From Candidatus Thalassarchaeaceae archaeon (GTDB lineage Archaea; Thermoplasmatota; Poseidoniia; Poseidoniales; Thalassarchaeaceae), in the NCBI GenBank assembly GCA_023700245.1, contig JAJPRE010000002.1, positions 98,363 through 131,286 of the forward strand: 32,924 bases of DNA, in the 5' to 3' direction. Position numbers and translations under genes: made by a program. Below, one piece after another: positions 1-12,300 of the stretch. The notes below the pieces were generated by a model. It ran no database searches. It was not told where the DNA came from and was given only the letters and a program-made list of their open reading frames with translations. Positions within the stretch are counted from its first letter, which is position 1. The number at the start of each line of letters is the position of its first letter.

Positions 1-1
1 T

Positions 2-991
2 ATGTCAGTAACTGAAGGTATCATCATGGGAGAATATGATGTTTTAAGATCTGATGAAACGCCTAATGACGATAGGATGATGATTCCAGAGATTTTGGAA
101 TCATATGACTTAGTTCCAAATGAAATTGCTAACTTAATACGTGGTCCTGATGCTGGCGGAACTGAAAGGTCATTATTATCATGGACTGAAGGAAAAGAAG
201 ACTTTGTAGGCATTGATAATACTTTATCGCATTTAGTTCACGGGCCAGTAGATTGCGATCAAATAGATTATTTACTAAGGGACTCACACTTTACCGGAGT
301 TAAACATGGCATCATAGATCACAACAGACTCATATCAAGTATGAATAGAAAAGGGGGAGATATTGCAATTAATGAGGGCGGTATTTCTTCGTTGGAGGGC
401 ATGCTAGTTGCCCGAGGGCTTATGTATAGTTCAGTATATTTTCATAGGGTGACTAGGGTAACTGAAGTCATGCTTTCAAGCGCAGTAGAGAGAAGCCTAG
501 ACTCACTCCCAGATTCTCTTGATATGCAAAGATATGTAGATTCAGAAGTGTGGGGTGCATTAAATAGTGCAAATGATTATTCAAGAGATATAGTAAAACG
601 TTTTAAATATCGCCAATTAATGAAAGTGTGCGTTAGCCTACGTCGTCAAGAGTTATTGGATCATCAAGTTACCAGATTGATTGAAATGTCTCAAAATTCA
701 TCTATTAGAAGGTCATTTGAAGATGAAATTGCAACTCGTGCTGGGTTGCTTCCTGGTTATGTTTTAATAGATATGCCGAGTGTAAAATTACTTCTATCGG
801 AACCAAGGATGGCCCAAGTCGACATTAAAATTATTGGAGATGATGGAAAAATTAGGTGGCTAAGGGAGCATACTCCAATCGCCGAGGCATTAAGGAGTCG
901 CCAAGTAAGCCAATCGGCAGTGTATGTGATGACTGTCCCTAGCCATAGGGAGATAGTATCAAAACTAATTAAATCCTATCTTCTTGATTAG
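2..991 (+). CDS. HD-domain phosphohydrolase (COG1078-like), 5'-truncated
   Basis: The reading frame is open to the left edge, so the ATG at base 2 is probably internal and the protein is missing its N-terminal part, including the metal-binding HD motif expected in this family. What remains contains a stretch with DCDQIDYLLRDSHFTGV (residues 84-100 of the visible part) followed by G-x-I-D-x-x-R-L-I. This matches the conserved core of COG1078 HD-superfamily phosphohydrolases (D-x-D-x-x-D-Y-L-x-R-D). Family members are cytosolic metal-dependent phosphohydrolases, some acting on (d)NTPs, but the substrate here cannot be told. The rest is helical and charged with no membrane segment. The stop is followed by a 117-base gap carrying the gdhA promoter. 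I am confident of the family and not of the reaction. Confidence 0.8.
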   Translation: MSVTEGIIMGEYDVLRSDETPNDDRMMIPEILESYDLVPNEIANLIRGPDAGGTERSLLSWTEGKEDFVGIDNTLSHLVHGPVDCDQIDYLLRDSHFTGVKHGIIDHNRLISSMNRKGGDIAINEGGISSLEGMLVARGLMYSSVYFHRVTRVTEVMLSSAVERSLDSLPDSLDMQRYVDSEVWGALNSANDYSRDIVKRFKYRQLMKVCVSLRRQELLDHQVTRLIEMSQNSSIRRSFEDEIATRAGLLPGYVLIDMPSVKLLLSEPRMAQVDIKIIGDDGKIRWLREHTPIAEALRSRQVSQSAVYVMTVPSHREIVSKLIKSYLLD

Positions 992-1022
992 CTCTTCAAT
1001 ACTACTAATTAGATATTATTAG

Positions 1023-1033
1023 AAATTTTATAA
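1023..1033 (+). promoter_or_regulatory. TATA box for gdhA
   Basis: The A/T run aaattttataa is a plausible archaeal TATA element. It predicts transcription starting near 1055-1060, leaving a leader of about 50 bases before the ATG at 1109. The leader holds the G/C-rich patch TTTCGCGCG (1059-1067) and the CGCTCCATCAG motif (1066-1076), which stand out in this AT-rich DNA. A Shine-Dalgarno-like GGTGA lies at 1099-1103, five bases before that ATG. Confidence 0.45.
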
Positions 1034-2464
<1,431 letters not shown>

Positions 2465-2475
2465 AATATTATTAT

Positions 2476-4167
2476 CTATTCTTTATCATATCCTAAATCC
2501 TTATTTTTTATATTATTTACAATAATGTATCCAGAGAAGAATATGCCAAAAATTAATGCTATTATGATTGGCATAATATAAGATAACCCGCCTTCATTGA
2601 CTATTGATTCCCAATTAATGATGGAACTGGTCATGCTACCTCCTCCAAAAGAATCTTCATTCACTAACTGCGTAGGCGTCAATATTTTACAGTTCAATTG
2701 CTCATTTCCCGATTTAATACTTTGCCAATTGAATAATATTTCACCAGTTTCATCGGGATTTATCAAAGTATTGGGGTAACTATCAGTTTGTGCTGCTTCA
2801 CCCGTACTATTCAGATAACATGTAATCGCTATATGGGCCGGCGCATCGCCTACATTTTTTATTTTAGCAATCATCATAATGGATCCTGATGCATTTTTTA
2901 TATTATTTTCTGATTCTAAATTCACCCATTCAATTTTGGGAGTATTTTGAAATATTTTCATACTCTCCATCTTATCTAGTGAAATTCCATAAGTTCCATA
3001 ATTTTCTATCTGGGAGTTTTCTGGATTCCATGCCGTTCTATATTTGATTACATTTATTATTGCATTTTCCTTCCATATCTCATTTTCCTTCCAAATATTG
3101 TCCTGTGACCATGCAATTTCAATAATTCTTTCTCTCCCTCCATCAATGTAAGATATACCTTCTGAATTACTAAAATTCGTATATTTGTTAACGCCATAGA
3201 GTCCCAAAATTTGATATTCAACATAAACGGCATCAAATTCTAGGTACTGCCCTTTAATCCTTCTTTCCCACTTGTCGGTTAATCCTCCAGAGCCAAATGC
3301 ACTTTCCTCCCAATTTATTGTACTTTCCGGCATTGCTCTTATGTCATGATCATCAAAGCTATTTGTAAAATTAGAATTCCCGCTTATCGTTATTGATGAA
3401 TTATCACTTAATAGTAAAATTGGGCCTGATCTATCTAGATAAGAATCAAATAATTTGATATCTCCAGATGATTCAATTAAACCTCCTATTATTGAAGAAT
3501 TATATGAATTCAATGATCCTTCTATATTAATTTCATAATTTCGATTACCAAATGGCCTCATATTCCTGTGATTAAGTTCTATTGCATCATAATTATTTGT
3601 TACTCCTTCATCAAGTATCTGGATATTACTTACAGTTATCGGATTAGTACACCCATATCCATGCATCCCTATCTCAATGTCACCATTCTGGTCACTAAAT
3701 GAATATGAAAATTCTTCCCCACTCATCTCTAAAATTTCATCGTTGATATAGGCACTTGCACCATTAAATGTAGTCCCATCTAGCGCTAAAATCGTAATTT
3801 CAAATTCTCCATTATATAGATCTTCATTAATAATTATTGTTGATCTATTGTACTGATCACAATAGCCATACCCCACTAAGTTAGTAGGTATATTGTCAGA
3901 TATTATGGTCGAATTGTCAATAATTAACTTACCTCCAGATTCTATATTTATGCTCAAACCTGTTGAAATTATAATCTCTGAATTACTGATAGTTAACTTT
4001 CCCCCGTTAATAATTTTTATATTACTTTCTAAATTATTATTTTCAGTCCATGTTACATCTGATTCTATCAATATATCCCCTCCTTCTTGCCCCATCACTA
4101 TTCCTGAAAATGATATATTTAGATACATCATTATCATTATGAACGTAACAAATTTCTTAGTTTTCAT
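2476..4167 (-). CDS. Membrane-anchored surface protein, beta-helix-like, function unknown
   Basis: A 563-aa exported protein of unknown function. It begins with a signal peptide (MKTKKF, then a hydrophobic stretch to about residue 26). Near the C-terminus lies one membrane helix (PIIIALIFGIFFSGYIIV, about residues 531-550) followed by a short charged tail, so most of it should face outward. Residues about 30-95 show short G/N/S-rich strand repeats (KIINGGKLTISNS, NIESGGKLIIDNS) typical of right-handed beta-helix or pectate-lyase-like solenoids. The middle has beta-rich sequence with several N-x-S/T sequons. Residues about 415-510 look like one Ig/CARDB-type domain before the anchor. A local duplication, IWKENEIWKEN, is visible. 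It is transcribed away from carS and converges with gdhA. The architecture resembles the larger protein at 17389-21645. Confidence 0.7.
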   Translation of the reverse strand: MKTKKFVTFIMIMMYLNISFSGIVMGQEGGDILIESDVTWTENNNLESNIKIINGGKLTISNSEIIISTGLSINIESGGKLIIDNSTIISDNIPTNLVGYGYCDQYNRSTIIINEDLYNGEFEITILALDGTTFNGASAYINDEILEMSGEEFSYSFSDQNGDIEIGMHGYGCTNPITVSNIQILDEGVTNNYDAIELNHRNMRPFGNRNYEINIEGSLNSYNSSIIGGLIESSGDIKLFDSYLDRSGPILLLSDNSSITISGNSNFTNSFDDHDIRAMPESTINWEESAFGSGGLTDKWERRIKGQYLEFDAVYVEYQILGLYGVNKYTNFSNSEGISYIDGGRERIIEIAWSQDNIWKENEIWKENAIINVIKYRTAWNPENSQIENYGTYGISLDKMESMKIFQNTPKIEWVNLESENNIKNASGSIMMIAKIKNVGDAPAHIAITCYLNSTGEAAQTDSYPNTLINPDETGEILFNWQSIKSGNEQLNCKILTPTQLVNEDSFGGGSMTSSIINWESIVNEGGLSYIMPIIIALIFGIFFSGYIIVNNIKNKDLGYDKE

Positions 4168-4258
4168 AATATTCCCAAGTGTAGATGCCCAATTAACTAT
4201 TCGATTATATGATTAATATTGGGACAACTCTTTCAATAAATCATACTACGAACAATAT

Positions 4259-4912
4259 ATGTTCGTACTTGAGTTCGTTATAGATATTGTAACTATATTA
4301 TCATTATATGGTCCGGCATATCTGGCCAACACTGGTGCTATGTTATTTGGAAAATGGATCCCAGAATTAACCAAAACTAAGACTCTGACTATAGATGGAG
4401 GGCGGTCGTGGTCAGATGGAAATAGGATTTTGGGTGATGGAAAATCATGGAATGGATTATTCGGAGGTGCATTTTTTAGCGGAATACTGATGACTTTATC
4501 ACATATTATTTGGAACGATAATTCTATTGATTCAAATAAACTTTTTGTAGATCCACTGGATATGTCAGATTCTAGCGATTGGTTTTGGCTTTACAATGAC
4601 TATTTGACTGCCTTTATTTTGGGGTGTATTCTTGGCTTTTTTTGCCTGTTTGGAGATTCATTAGGATCATTTTTCAAAAGAAGAAAGGGACTCAAAAGAG
4701 AAGGTATTGTAAGTTCCAAAGCACCAATATTGGATACTATGCCGTTTGCGATTTGTATATTTTTATTCAGTTTTGCATTATTCCCAAATCAGGTTTTCAC
4801 TCAAAATTTGTTTATCTTTCCTATTTTAATTCTGTTAGTTTTAACGCCAATTATCCATAGGGCAACAAACATTCTTGGATTTAAGTTAGGACTCAAGGAC
4901 GTTCCATATTGA
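4259..4912 (+). CDS. carS: CDP-archaeol synthase
   Basis: Transfers CMP from CTP to 2,3-bis-O-geranylgeranylglyceryl phosphate, giving CDP-archaeol, the precursor of archaeal phospholipid head-group attachment. It is an integral membrane enzyme. The 217-aa protein has the family's conserved blocks: PAYLANTGA (19-27), the loop with IDGG and DGNRILGDGKSWNG (45-66), GDSLGSFFKRRKG (132-144) and APILDTMPF (155-163). Hydrophobic segments lie at about 5-30, 67-85, 115-132, 163-180 and 183-200. Length is close to the usual DUF46/CarS size. The ATG start has a TATA-like element (about 4232-4241) some 20-25 bases upstream and no Shine-Dalgarno, suggesting a leaderless message. It is divergent from the surface gene at 2476-4167. 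Confidence 0.92.
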   Translation: MFVLEFVIDIVTILSLYGPAYLANTGAMLFGKWIPELTKTKTLTIDGGRSWSDGNRILGDGKSWNGLFGGAFFSGILMTLSHIIWNDNSIDSNKLFVDPLDMSDSSDWFWLYNDYLTAFILGCILGFFCLFGDSLGSFFKRRKGLKREGIVSSKAPILDTMPFAICIFLFSFALFPNQVFTQNLFIFPILILLVLTPIIHRATNILGFKLGLKDVPY

Positions 4913-4923
4913 TTAAGTATATT
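4913..4923 (+). promoter_or_regulatory. TATA box of a probable leaderless purD promoter
   Basis: ttaagtatatt begins immediately after the carS stop and lies about 30-40 bases before the purD ATG at 4953. That is the spacing expected if transcription starts at or next to the start codon. No Shine-Dalgarno is seen before the ATG, but the octamer TTCGCGCG sits at 4940-4947. Confidence 0.45.
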
Positions 4924-4952
4924 CTTATTGCTAATTATCTTCGCGCGTCCTA

Positions 4953-6227
4953 ATGGCACTTCTAGATGTTCTGATTATAGGCAATGGAGGTAGGGAACAT
5001 GCTATCGCCGTTGGCCTAAATAATAGCAAGTCAATAGATAATATTCATGTTGCCCCAGGTAATGTCGGAACCCATAAAATCGGCGTAAATCATGATATTG
5101 ACATATCAAAATCTGAAAATATTACTAACTTGGCTTCTAAATTAAATGTAGATTTAGTAATAATTGGTCCTGAGATGCCACTTGTGAATGGCATTGCAGA
5201 TGAGTTAAATAAAATCAATATTAATTGTTTTGGTCCAATTTCTAAATGGGCTAATTTAGAAGGTTCTAAAAAATATGCAAAAGAATTAATGAAATCACTT
5301 AATATTCCAACAGCCGAATATGTATTGATATCAGAAGTATCTAATAATCATGAAATTTTAGAATATTTTAATCCTCCATGGGTTATAAAAAGGGATGTCC
5401 TAGCGGGCGGAAAAGGCGTCAAAGTTACATCTGATAAGATTACTGCCATATCTTCTATAAATGATGCAATTTTATCCGATGGTTGTGTATTGGTTGAAAA
5501 CTTCCTCAAGGGTGAAGAAGCTTCTATTCTAGTTATGATGGATGAATCGGATTATGTTTGTCTACCAGCCAGTCAAGATCACAAACGACTATTGGATAAT
5601 GATGAAGGGCCAAATACTGGAGGTATGGGTGCCTATGCTCCTGCTCCAATAGTCACCCCTTCGATCTTACAGCGAGTGGAAGAAGAGATAATTGAGCCCA
5701 TGCATCACTTCTTAAGAAATCAAGAAAATCCGTACAGAGGCTGCCTCTATGTCGGTTTAATGATAGATGATGATGGTGCTCCGAATGTTGTTGAATTTAA
5801 TGTTAGGTTTGGTGATCCAGAAACTCAAGTTACTATTCCCCTAATATCTTCAGATTTGGGAGAATTATTTTATTCCGTATCATCTGGAAAATTATCAGAT
5901 CATAAAATTAAATTTCATAAATTAAGTTCTGCAACTGTTGTTTTAGCATCAAAAAATTATCCAGATTCTCCAATCATTGGCGATTTAATTTATGGCTATG
6001 ATGTAGTTATTGATGAGGGAGAAATTAATGCATTTATACACTATTCAGGAACTGCAAAAAATGAACAAGGATTGTATATTTCTTCAGGAGGCAGGGTCCT
6101 TTCTGCAACAGGTGTTGCACCTACCCTTAGGGATGCCGTGGAGGCTTCATATCAAATCATAAATAATATAACATTAAGTGGTTCGCATTTCCGCTCTGAC
6201 ATAGCATCAAGAGCATTCCGGAGATGA
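4953..6227 (+). CDS. purD: Phosphoribosylamine-glycine ligase (GAR synthetase)
   Basis: Catalyses ATP-dependent joining of glycine to 5-phosphoribosylamine, the second step of purine synthesis, in the cytosol. The 424-aa protein is the standard monofunctional length. The N-terminal domain opens with LIIGNGGREHAIA (residues 7-19). The ATP-grasp domain carries PPWVIKRDVLAGGKGVKV and VENFLKGEEASI, then ASQDHKRLLDNDEGPNTGGMGAY, a PurD signature. The metal-binding segment VVEFNVRFGDPETQ has the expected Glu281 and Asn283. The C-terminal domain includes LSSATVVLASKNYP and SSGGRVLSATGVAPTLRDAVEASY. It lies 40 bases after carS but appears to have its own promoter, so the pairing may not be a true operon. 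Confidence 0.95.
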   Translation: MALLDVLIIGNGGREHAIAVGLNNSKSIDNIHVAPGNVGTHKIGVNHDIDISKSENITNLASKLNVDLVIIGPEMPLVNGIADELNKININCFGPISKWANLEGSKKYAKELMKSLNIPTAEYVLISEVSNNHEILEYFNPPWVIKRDVLAGGKGVKVTSDKITAISSINDAILSDGCVLVENFLKGEEASILVMMDESDYVCLPASQDHKRLLDNDEGPNTGGMGAYAPAPIVTPSILQRVEEEIIEPMHHFLRNQENPYRGCLYVGLMIDDDGAPNVVEFNVRFGDPETQVTIPLISSDLGELFYSVSSGKLSDHKIKFHKLSSATVVLASKNYPDSPIIGDLIYGYDVVIDEGEINAFIHYSGTAKNEQGLYISSGGRVLSATGVAPTLRDAVEASYQIINNITLSGSHFRSDIASRAFRR

Positions 6228-6251
6228 TATTTTTTCATATCAATACTATCA

Positions 6252-6264
6252 TTAATTTATATTA
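6252..6264 (+). promoter_or_regulatory. TATA box for the aglB operon
   Basis: The run ttaatttatatta in the purD-aglB gap fits an archaeal TATA element. It would start transcription near 6285-6292 and leave a leader of about 50 bases. This is the only clear promoter seen before the three-gene surface block running to 21645. Confidence 0.4.
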
Positions 6265-6329
6265 CTCCACGAACCGTTAAAACAATCTGTCAATTCGCCG
6301 CGATGTTAAGGCTTGATGCTGTAACGATT

Positions 6330-6335
6330 GGTGAT
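6330..6335 (+). promoter_or_regulatory. Shine-Dalgarno site of aglB
   Basis: GGTGAT lies five bases before the ATG at 6341. It is complementary to the 3' end of archaeal 16S rRNA and supports this start codon. Confidence 0.6.
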
Positions 6336-6340
6336 TAAAT

Positions 6341-9300
6341 ATGAATGATAAACAACAGGCAACAGGAGGTAATTTTTCTTCAAAGGATATTACTTCGATT
6401 CCCGTAATAGTAACTACATTAATGGTACTTTATTTTGGAATAAGTTTTGCCGTTAATGGCGGAATAGGTAATGATGGATATGCGAAGATATTAATCTTGC
6501 CACTTGCCGCAGGTATGGCCGCCGCCATAGGTAGGATTAGTCCATTCTTACCGATGGAAAATTTTTCTAAATATAGGTCAATTTCTATTTCCTTTGGAAT
6601 AATATTAGTAGCATTTTTGCTAAATATTATTTCACCAAGTAATTTCAATAATATCTTCATTATAACATTTATATTCGTTGGTTTATCTTCAGTTGCGTTA
6701 TCTCAACTAAAACGATTCGAAGCCTCAAATATTTTGTTATCAATTGTAGTGGGATTCCATCTTGCAGTGTCTTTTGCATCTAATATTTTTACGGATGCAG
6801 GATTGGACATCAATTCTGAAAGATCTGCAATCGGAATAGCATTCCTGACATTTTGGATTGCTTCCATATCTATGGGGTTCACGCTTGCAATGTACCTAAG
6901 AGGAACATTTGATCACAAGGGCGAAGGCTCACTATTCTCCGAAATGCCAACATTTAATGAAAATAAATCTATTGTAATATTTTCCACTTTTATCTCCATA
7001 ATATATCTCATACCTCTGCTTCAAATTGAAAATAACCAATCTCTTGGAATAGGTTGGGCAATTTTTACAAACTTAATAATTATCTTTTATGCTTTTTGTT
7101 ATTCAGAAAGATGGAATGTTATTGGAGCAATTATTGCCATAAATTGGTTCATATATACATTAGGACATCTTCAAGAAATAGGTAATACGTTTTATCCTAA
7201 TATTTTTGAAGGAGACGACTTTTTGGGCGCCTTTTCTTGGTTTTTTATTACCTTTTGGTTAAATATCTTGGCAATAACATTAGCATCAAGGGGATACTTT
7301 GGCGATATAGCACCTATGCGTACTCATGGTAAATTCAGATTGTGGTGGAATTCTAATTTCTATAATATTTTGATTCCACTCTCATTGATTACAGCCCTTG
7401 CCGTAAGAATCATTTGGAATGTGATACCTGCAATGAATGCATCAGGGACTGGTGACTGGGATATGTCAGGAGGTTCTGATCCATGGTATATGAAGCGTGT
7501 AGTTGATTATATAGTGGCAAATAATAGTCATTTAATTTTTGATATGGATAGAGCTTATCCAATCGGTGCAATTAATCCAAGACCTCCGCTATTTACTTGG
7601 TCTCTCGCATTAGGAGGGATTGCACTATCTTGGATTTTAGAATCTGATAATACTGGAGAAGTAGTTTGGTGGAGCCTAGCTACAATGCCAGCAATTTATG
7701 GCGCCTTGGTTGTATTGCCTGTATCTGGAATAGCCAATAAGATTTATGGGAAAAAAGCTGCCATAATATCAGCATGGCTCATCGCTTTGATGCCGGGGCA
7801 CATCAGTCGATCTACATTCGGTATGGTTGATCACGACTCATTTGCAATACTATTACTATCTACGGCATTTTACTTTTGGATTGCTTCACTTTCTCATATG
7901 AGTCAAGAAAGATTCTTTCGTAAAACATCTGCAAATCCATTGTACTTATTAGCCGGAATTAGGGAATCTTGGATTAGAAATCCGAAAGTTATGGCAAATG
8001 CCACACTCTCAGGCATATCATTTGCAGTCATGGCTCTAGGGTGGAAAGGGTTTGTATATGGTCCTGCAATCATATTCCTAGTATTTTCTCTTCAATTATT
8101 ATTTAATTTGTTCCGTTCTAGAGATAGTATACAATTATGTTCTGCTAATTTCCAGATGCTTTTTACAACCTTCATAATATCTCTTCCGTTCTATGCTTGG
8201 CCAGGATTAAATTTAGTTACTGATCCAAATGGATTACAACCATTATTTTTTATTATTGGCTTTTCTATAATTCTTGGATGGGTAACATGTTCATTCAGGG
8301 ACAAACCATGGTTGTTAGTTCTCGGAGTTGGAACTGCTCTTGTATCATTTATACTTGGCATATTATTCATACTTCAAGAAATCAATGCTTATGCAGGTTG
8401 GGATATCCTCTTCACCGGAGGATTCTACTTTGATAAGAATAAAATATTTGGTACAATTGGAGAAGCACAAGCGCCAAGTAGGGGAGTATTATTCGCATCT
8501 TACGGCCCTATTGTTGCATTAATAGCCCTATCTTTCGCATTCGTATTTCTGTGGAGAGGAGCAAGAAATAATCAAGGAGCATATACTCTACTTGGTTCTT
8601 GGGGAATAATTTCTACATATATGGCTTGGTCTGCAGGTAGATTTATCATAAATGCAACGCCAATAATGGCAATATTGGGAGGGATAGGTATTGCTATGTT
8701 ATGGAAATCTGCAAATTTTTCACAATTTACCAAAGAATGGAGAAACTCAGGAATTGGAACTCCTAGGGCTAGATTCCGTTCATTATGGCCTGCCACTAAA
8801 AGTCATGTTGGTGTTCCTATAATGGCAATTATATTCATGCTAGTATTTTCACAACATGTAACCTATGGAATAGACTCTGGAATTCCTCGACAATCAGAAT
8901 ATGCTTCTGATGTCGACCAAACAATATATGATTTAACTCCAGACATTCTAAAGACAAAATTAATTGGGAAGTTTTCTATATTGGATAGCTCGGATTATGA
9001 TCCAAGCTCTTCATCAGGTTTGCAATACATAGGTACATTCGGGCCAAGTTTCAATTCATATGGCTGGAATGATGCATATTCATGGCTAGAACAACAAGAT
9101 TCAGAAATTAGTTTTTCTGAAAGGCCAGCCTTTGTTTCTTGGTGGGATTATGGTTTCAGTGCTTTAGCACATGGTCAACACCCTACCGTTGCAGATAACT
9201 TCCAATCAGGAATACCTCATAGTGGAGGAATGCTATTATCACAAGGTCAAGAAGATACAATTGCGTTATTCTTAACTACTCTTACTCAAGGAGATATGAA

Positions 9301-12300
9301 ATATAATGGTGGCCTTAGTGAAGAATTACTAAATTCATTATCCAATAACATGAACGATGCCCAATTAGGTGAATTTATCAAAATAATGACTAATTCTAAA
9401 TCTTCATTTGTAATAGAACACGCAATGCAAGTAAGAGCTGCTAGTAATGGAGTAGAATTATTAAGTGGATTCCCACTTAATTCAAATGGCGTACCTTCAA
9501 TGGAAATTGAGTGGATCGTAGTCTCCGAAAATGGAGACACTACGTCGCTTGGTGGAAATCAATCAGCGGCAGTTTCATTATACAACCAAACAAGAGGATC
9601 TGCTTCAGTATCTTCAACATTAAGCGATTGGGATGAAGAACTATCTCCGTCTTATTACGATATTGGCGGATATAGGTACACCACGGATTTAATAGATGAT
9701 TTCGAATCTGCTTCTACTGGAATTCATAGAACTAATTCAAAATTGGCTATTTCTAGAGCCTTTTTTACTTCAAGTTTTGACATTGAACAATTGGTAGATA
9801 TGTATCACGGCATCTCTAATTCAATAACCTATTCAGTTCAAGATTACGAAGGGGCTTTAGGTGAAACTGTTGATAGAAATAATGAGATTAGATATTTCGC
9901 CGTAGATAATCGTTTGTACCCTCTTGGCGGTTCGTATTACGATGATTATTCATATCATTATGGTCAAACTACTGGTATATTCCATGCTCCAACCGGATTA
10001 TCTGGTCTAGATATGGATGACTATATTTCGACCCTTTATCAAACTCAAAGAGGTGATGGCGCAATAACTCCTCTTACAGCCGAACAGTTCAATGATGCAT
10101 ATATGCGAGATTTGGAACTCCAACAAAGTGGTGCAATTTCTGATGCTAGCCAAGTCATAAGGTATACTGATATTGACTATCAACATACTGCAAATTTCTT
10201 TGAAACAATGGTTGCTAGAACCTATGTTGGCTATGGGACCTCCACTCTAGGCCTACAAGGAGATGCTGAAACTCCTTCAGTTTGGTTTAATCCTCAGACA
10301 ACCGGTTTAACAGGTGCCCCAGGATCGTATTTACAGAATGCTTGGGCCTTACCGGGTGCAATGATGAATCATATGGTAATTTCAAATTGGTATGACAGTG
10401 ACTATGACGACGATGGTTTAGATAACCTAGTGGATGATAGGAAATGTGATGAGTTAATAGAAAGTTCAACAATACAAAATATATCGATTGGAGATACATC
10501 CATATTGTTGTTAGATGGGTCACTTATGCCATTAAGTGGAAGTGCATTTATTTATCATCCGACTGGAAATATTTCTATCAAGTGGACAGATAAAAATGAT
10601 AATACGTTATCTGGAGTTACTGGAGTTACAAAAGAAATAGTTTCTGATTCTTTACTATCTCATAACCCATCTGCACTTTGCGGAAGTATATATGATTCAA
10701 ATCGTTTCGTAAAAATTCTGAAATACTACAGTGGTGCAACTTTAGAGGGAACGGTATCACTAGATAGTTCTGGAATAGTCCCAAATGCTCGTATTTTGGT
10801 AGAAAGGGATGCATTCAGCGGAGATGAAATTGAAAATGCAGATGGAAGTGTTATTGATAGAGATGACAGGACATATTGGATACCAATAGGTTATACAGAT
10901 TCTAATGAAGATGGTGAATTTTCATTAACTGTTCCAGCAGGTAAGATTCGCGTATCGGCATATATTGGAGATATAGATTTAGATTCAGCCAGAGCGTCAA
11001 TCATGACTTCTGATGTTGGCTCTACTATGTTTGAATTAACTATTGAAGAAAATAGTCAAAGAATGACAAACCCAATTACTGGAATACTTGGAAATGTTGC
11101 TGGGGCAACTTGGCTAGCAGAATCTATTGTCAATATTTCAGGTACGGATGGACACAGTAACGGAAATGAAATACTACAAGTCAACATAGATGTAGATTCA
11201 TCTTCTGCATCTGGCGTCCTAACTTGGTCTGGTAGTGGAGATTTTAACGGCAATCCAATTAAGGATGCTCAAATAGTTCTTTCACCATCTTCTGAAAGTG
11301 TAATCCTTGCTCCCTACTTACTAGATACTTCTAATGGATCCGTCGAAGGTACCGAACTTCAATTCCAAGGTTTAGGTAATGTTTCATTTACTGGAGAAGG
11401 TAGCGTCCAATCGGATAGTATTTTATCAGTTTCAAATTTTACTGGAAACCATACTCAAACTGTGTATAATAATCACAGCATAATTGGAGATGGATTATTT
11501 GTTGGCCAAGGACAACTATCTAATGGTTTAATAAATGATGATATTACAATTGAAGATTGCCAAGATAACATATTACCAAATGGTAATATTTTATGTCATC
11601 TTGGTGATGGCAAATATTTGTTAAATGGTTCTATAAATGCTTCAGGCAAGTTTACTTCAGATGGCATTTCTACATTCACCAAATTCCTAAATCAAGCTAC
11701 TCTAATAGGATCAGGTATTTTTACAGTAGATACTAGCCTATCATTGGATTCATATGGAATAATTGATGGAATTGGTTCTTTTTTGGGAACTGGGATATTT
11801 AGTGGCCCAATGGTACAGCCTGGAACATTCCAAGTAGATGATGCAATACCTGGTACATATGATGTTTCTGTTATATTCGAGGATGGCTCTCATGTCAACT
11901 TGAGTACTCAATTCATCATACCTCTTATGAAATCTCCAATGCCTACTCCAATAAGTGTGTTTGGAGGATCAATATCTGGGAATTTAATTGATTCTGCTGG
12001 TGCGATAATTAATTCCTCAATATCTTTAATTCATTCTGAAGATGCCAATAATGGGGAAATCCCAACGGGAGATTGTTTAATTGTAAATGTTGCACCATGT
12101 TTGATTTATCCAGATGATTCTGGCAAGATCACATTTGGGCCTATAATTCCAGGATCATATGTTGCAGAAATAGATTCAGATAATGATGGAATGCCTGAAA
12201 TTTCAGTAGTTTATGATTTTAGCTCTGATGTATCATTCGATGCAATATTCCCATCTCCAATACCTGAAACATCTGATTTACGTTTTAAATTATTAAATAA

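Noticed and set aside
3893-4216. 107-codon plus-strand frame rich in hydrophobic residues, opposite the start of the minus-strand surface gene
   Set aside because: It is the antisense of the signal peptide and beta-helix repeats, overlaps the promoter region, and has no family resemblance or ribosome-binding site.
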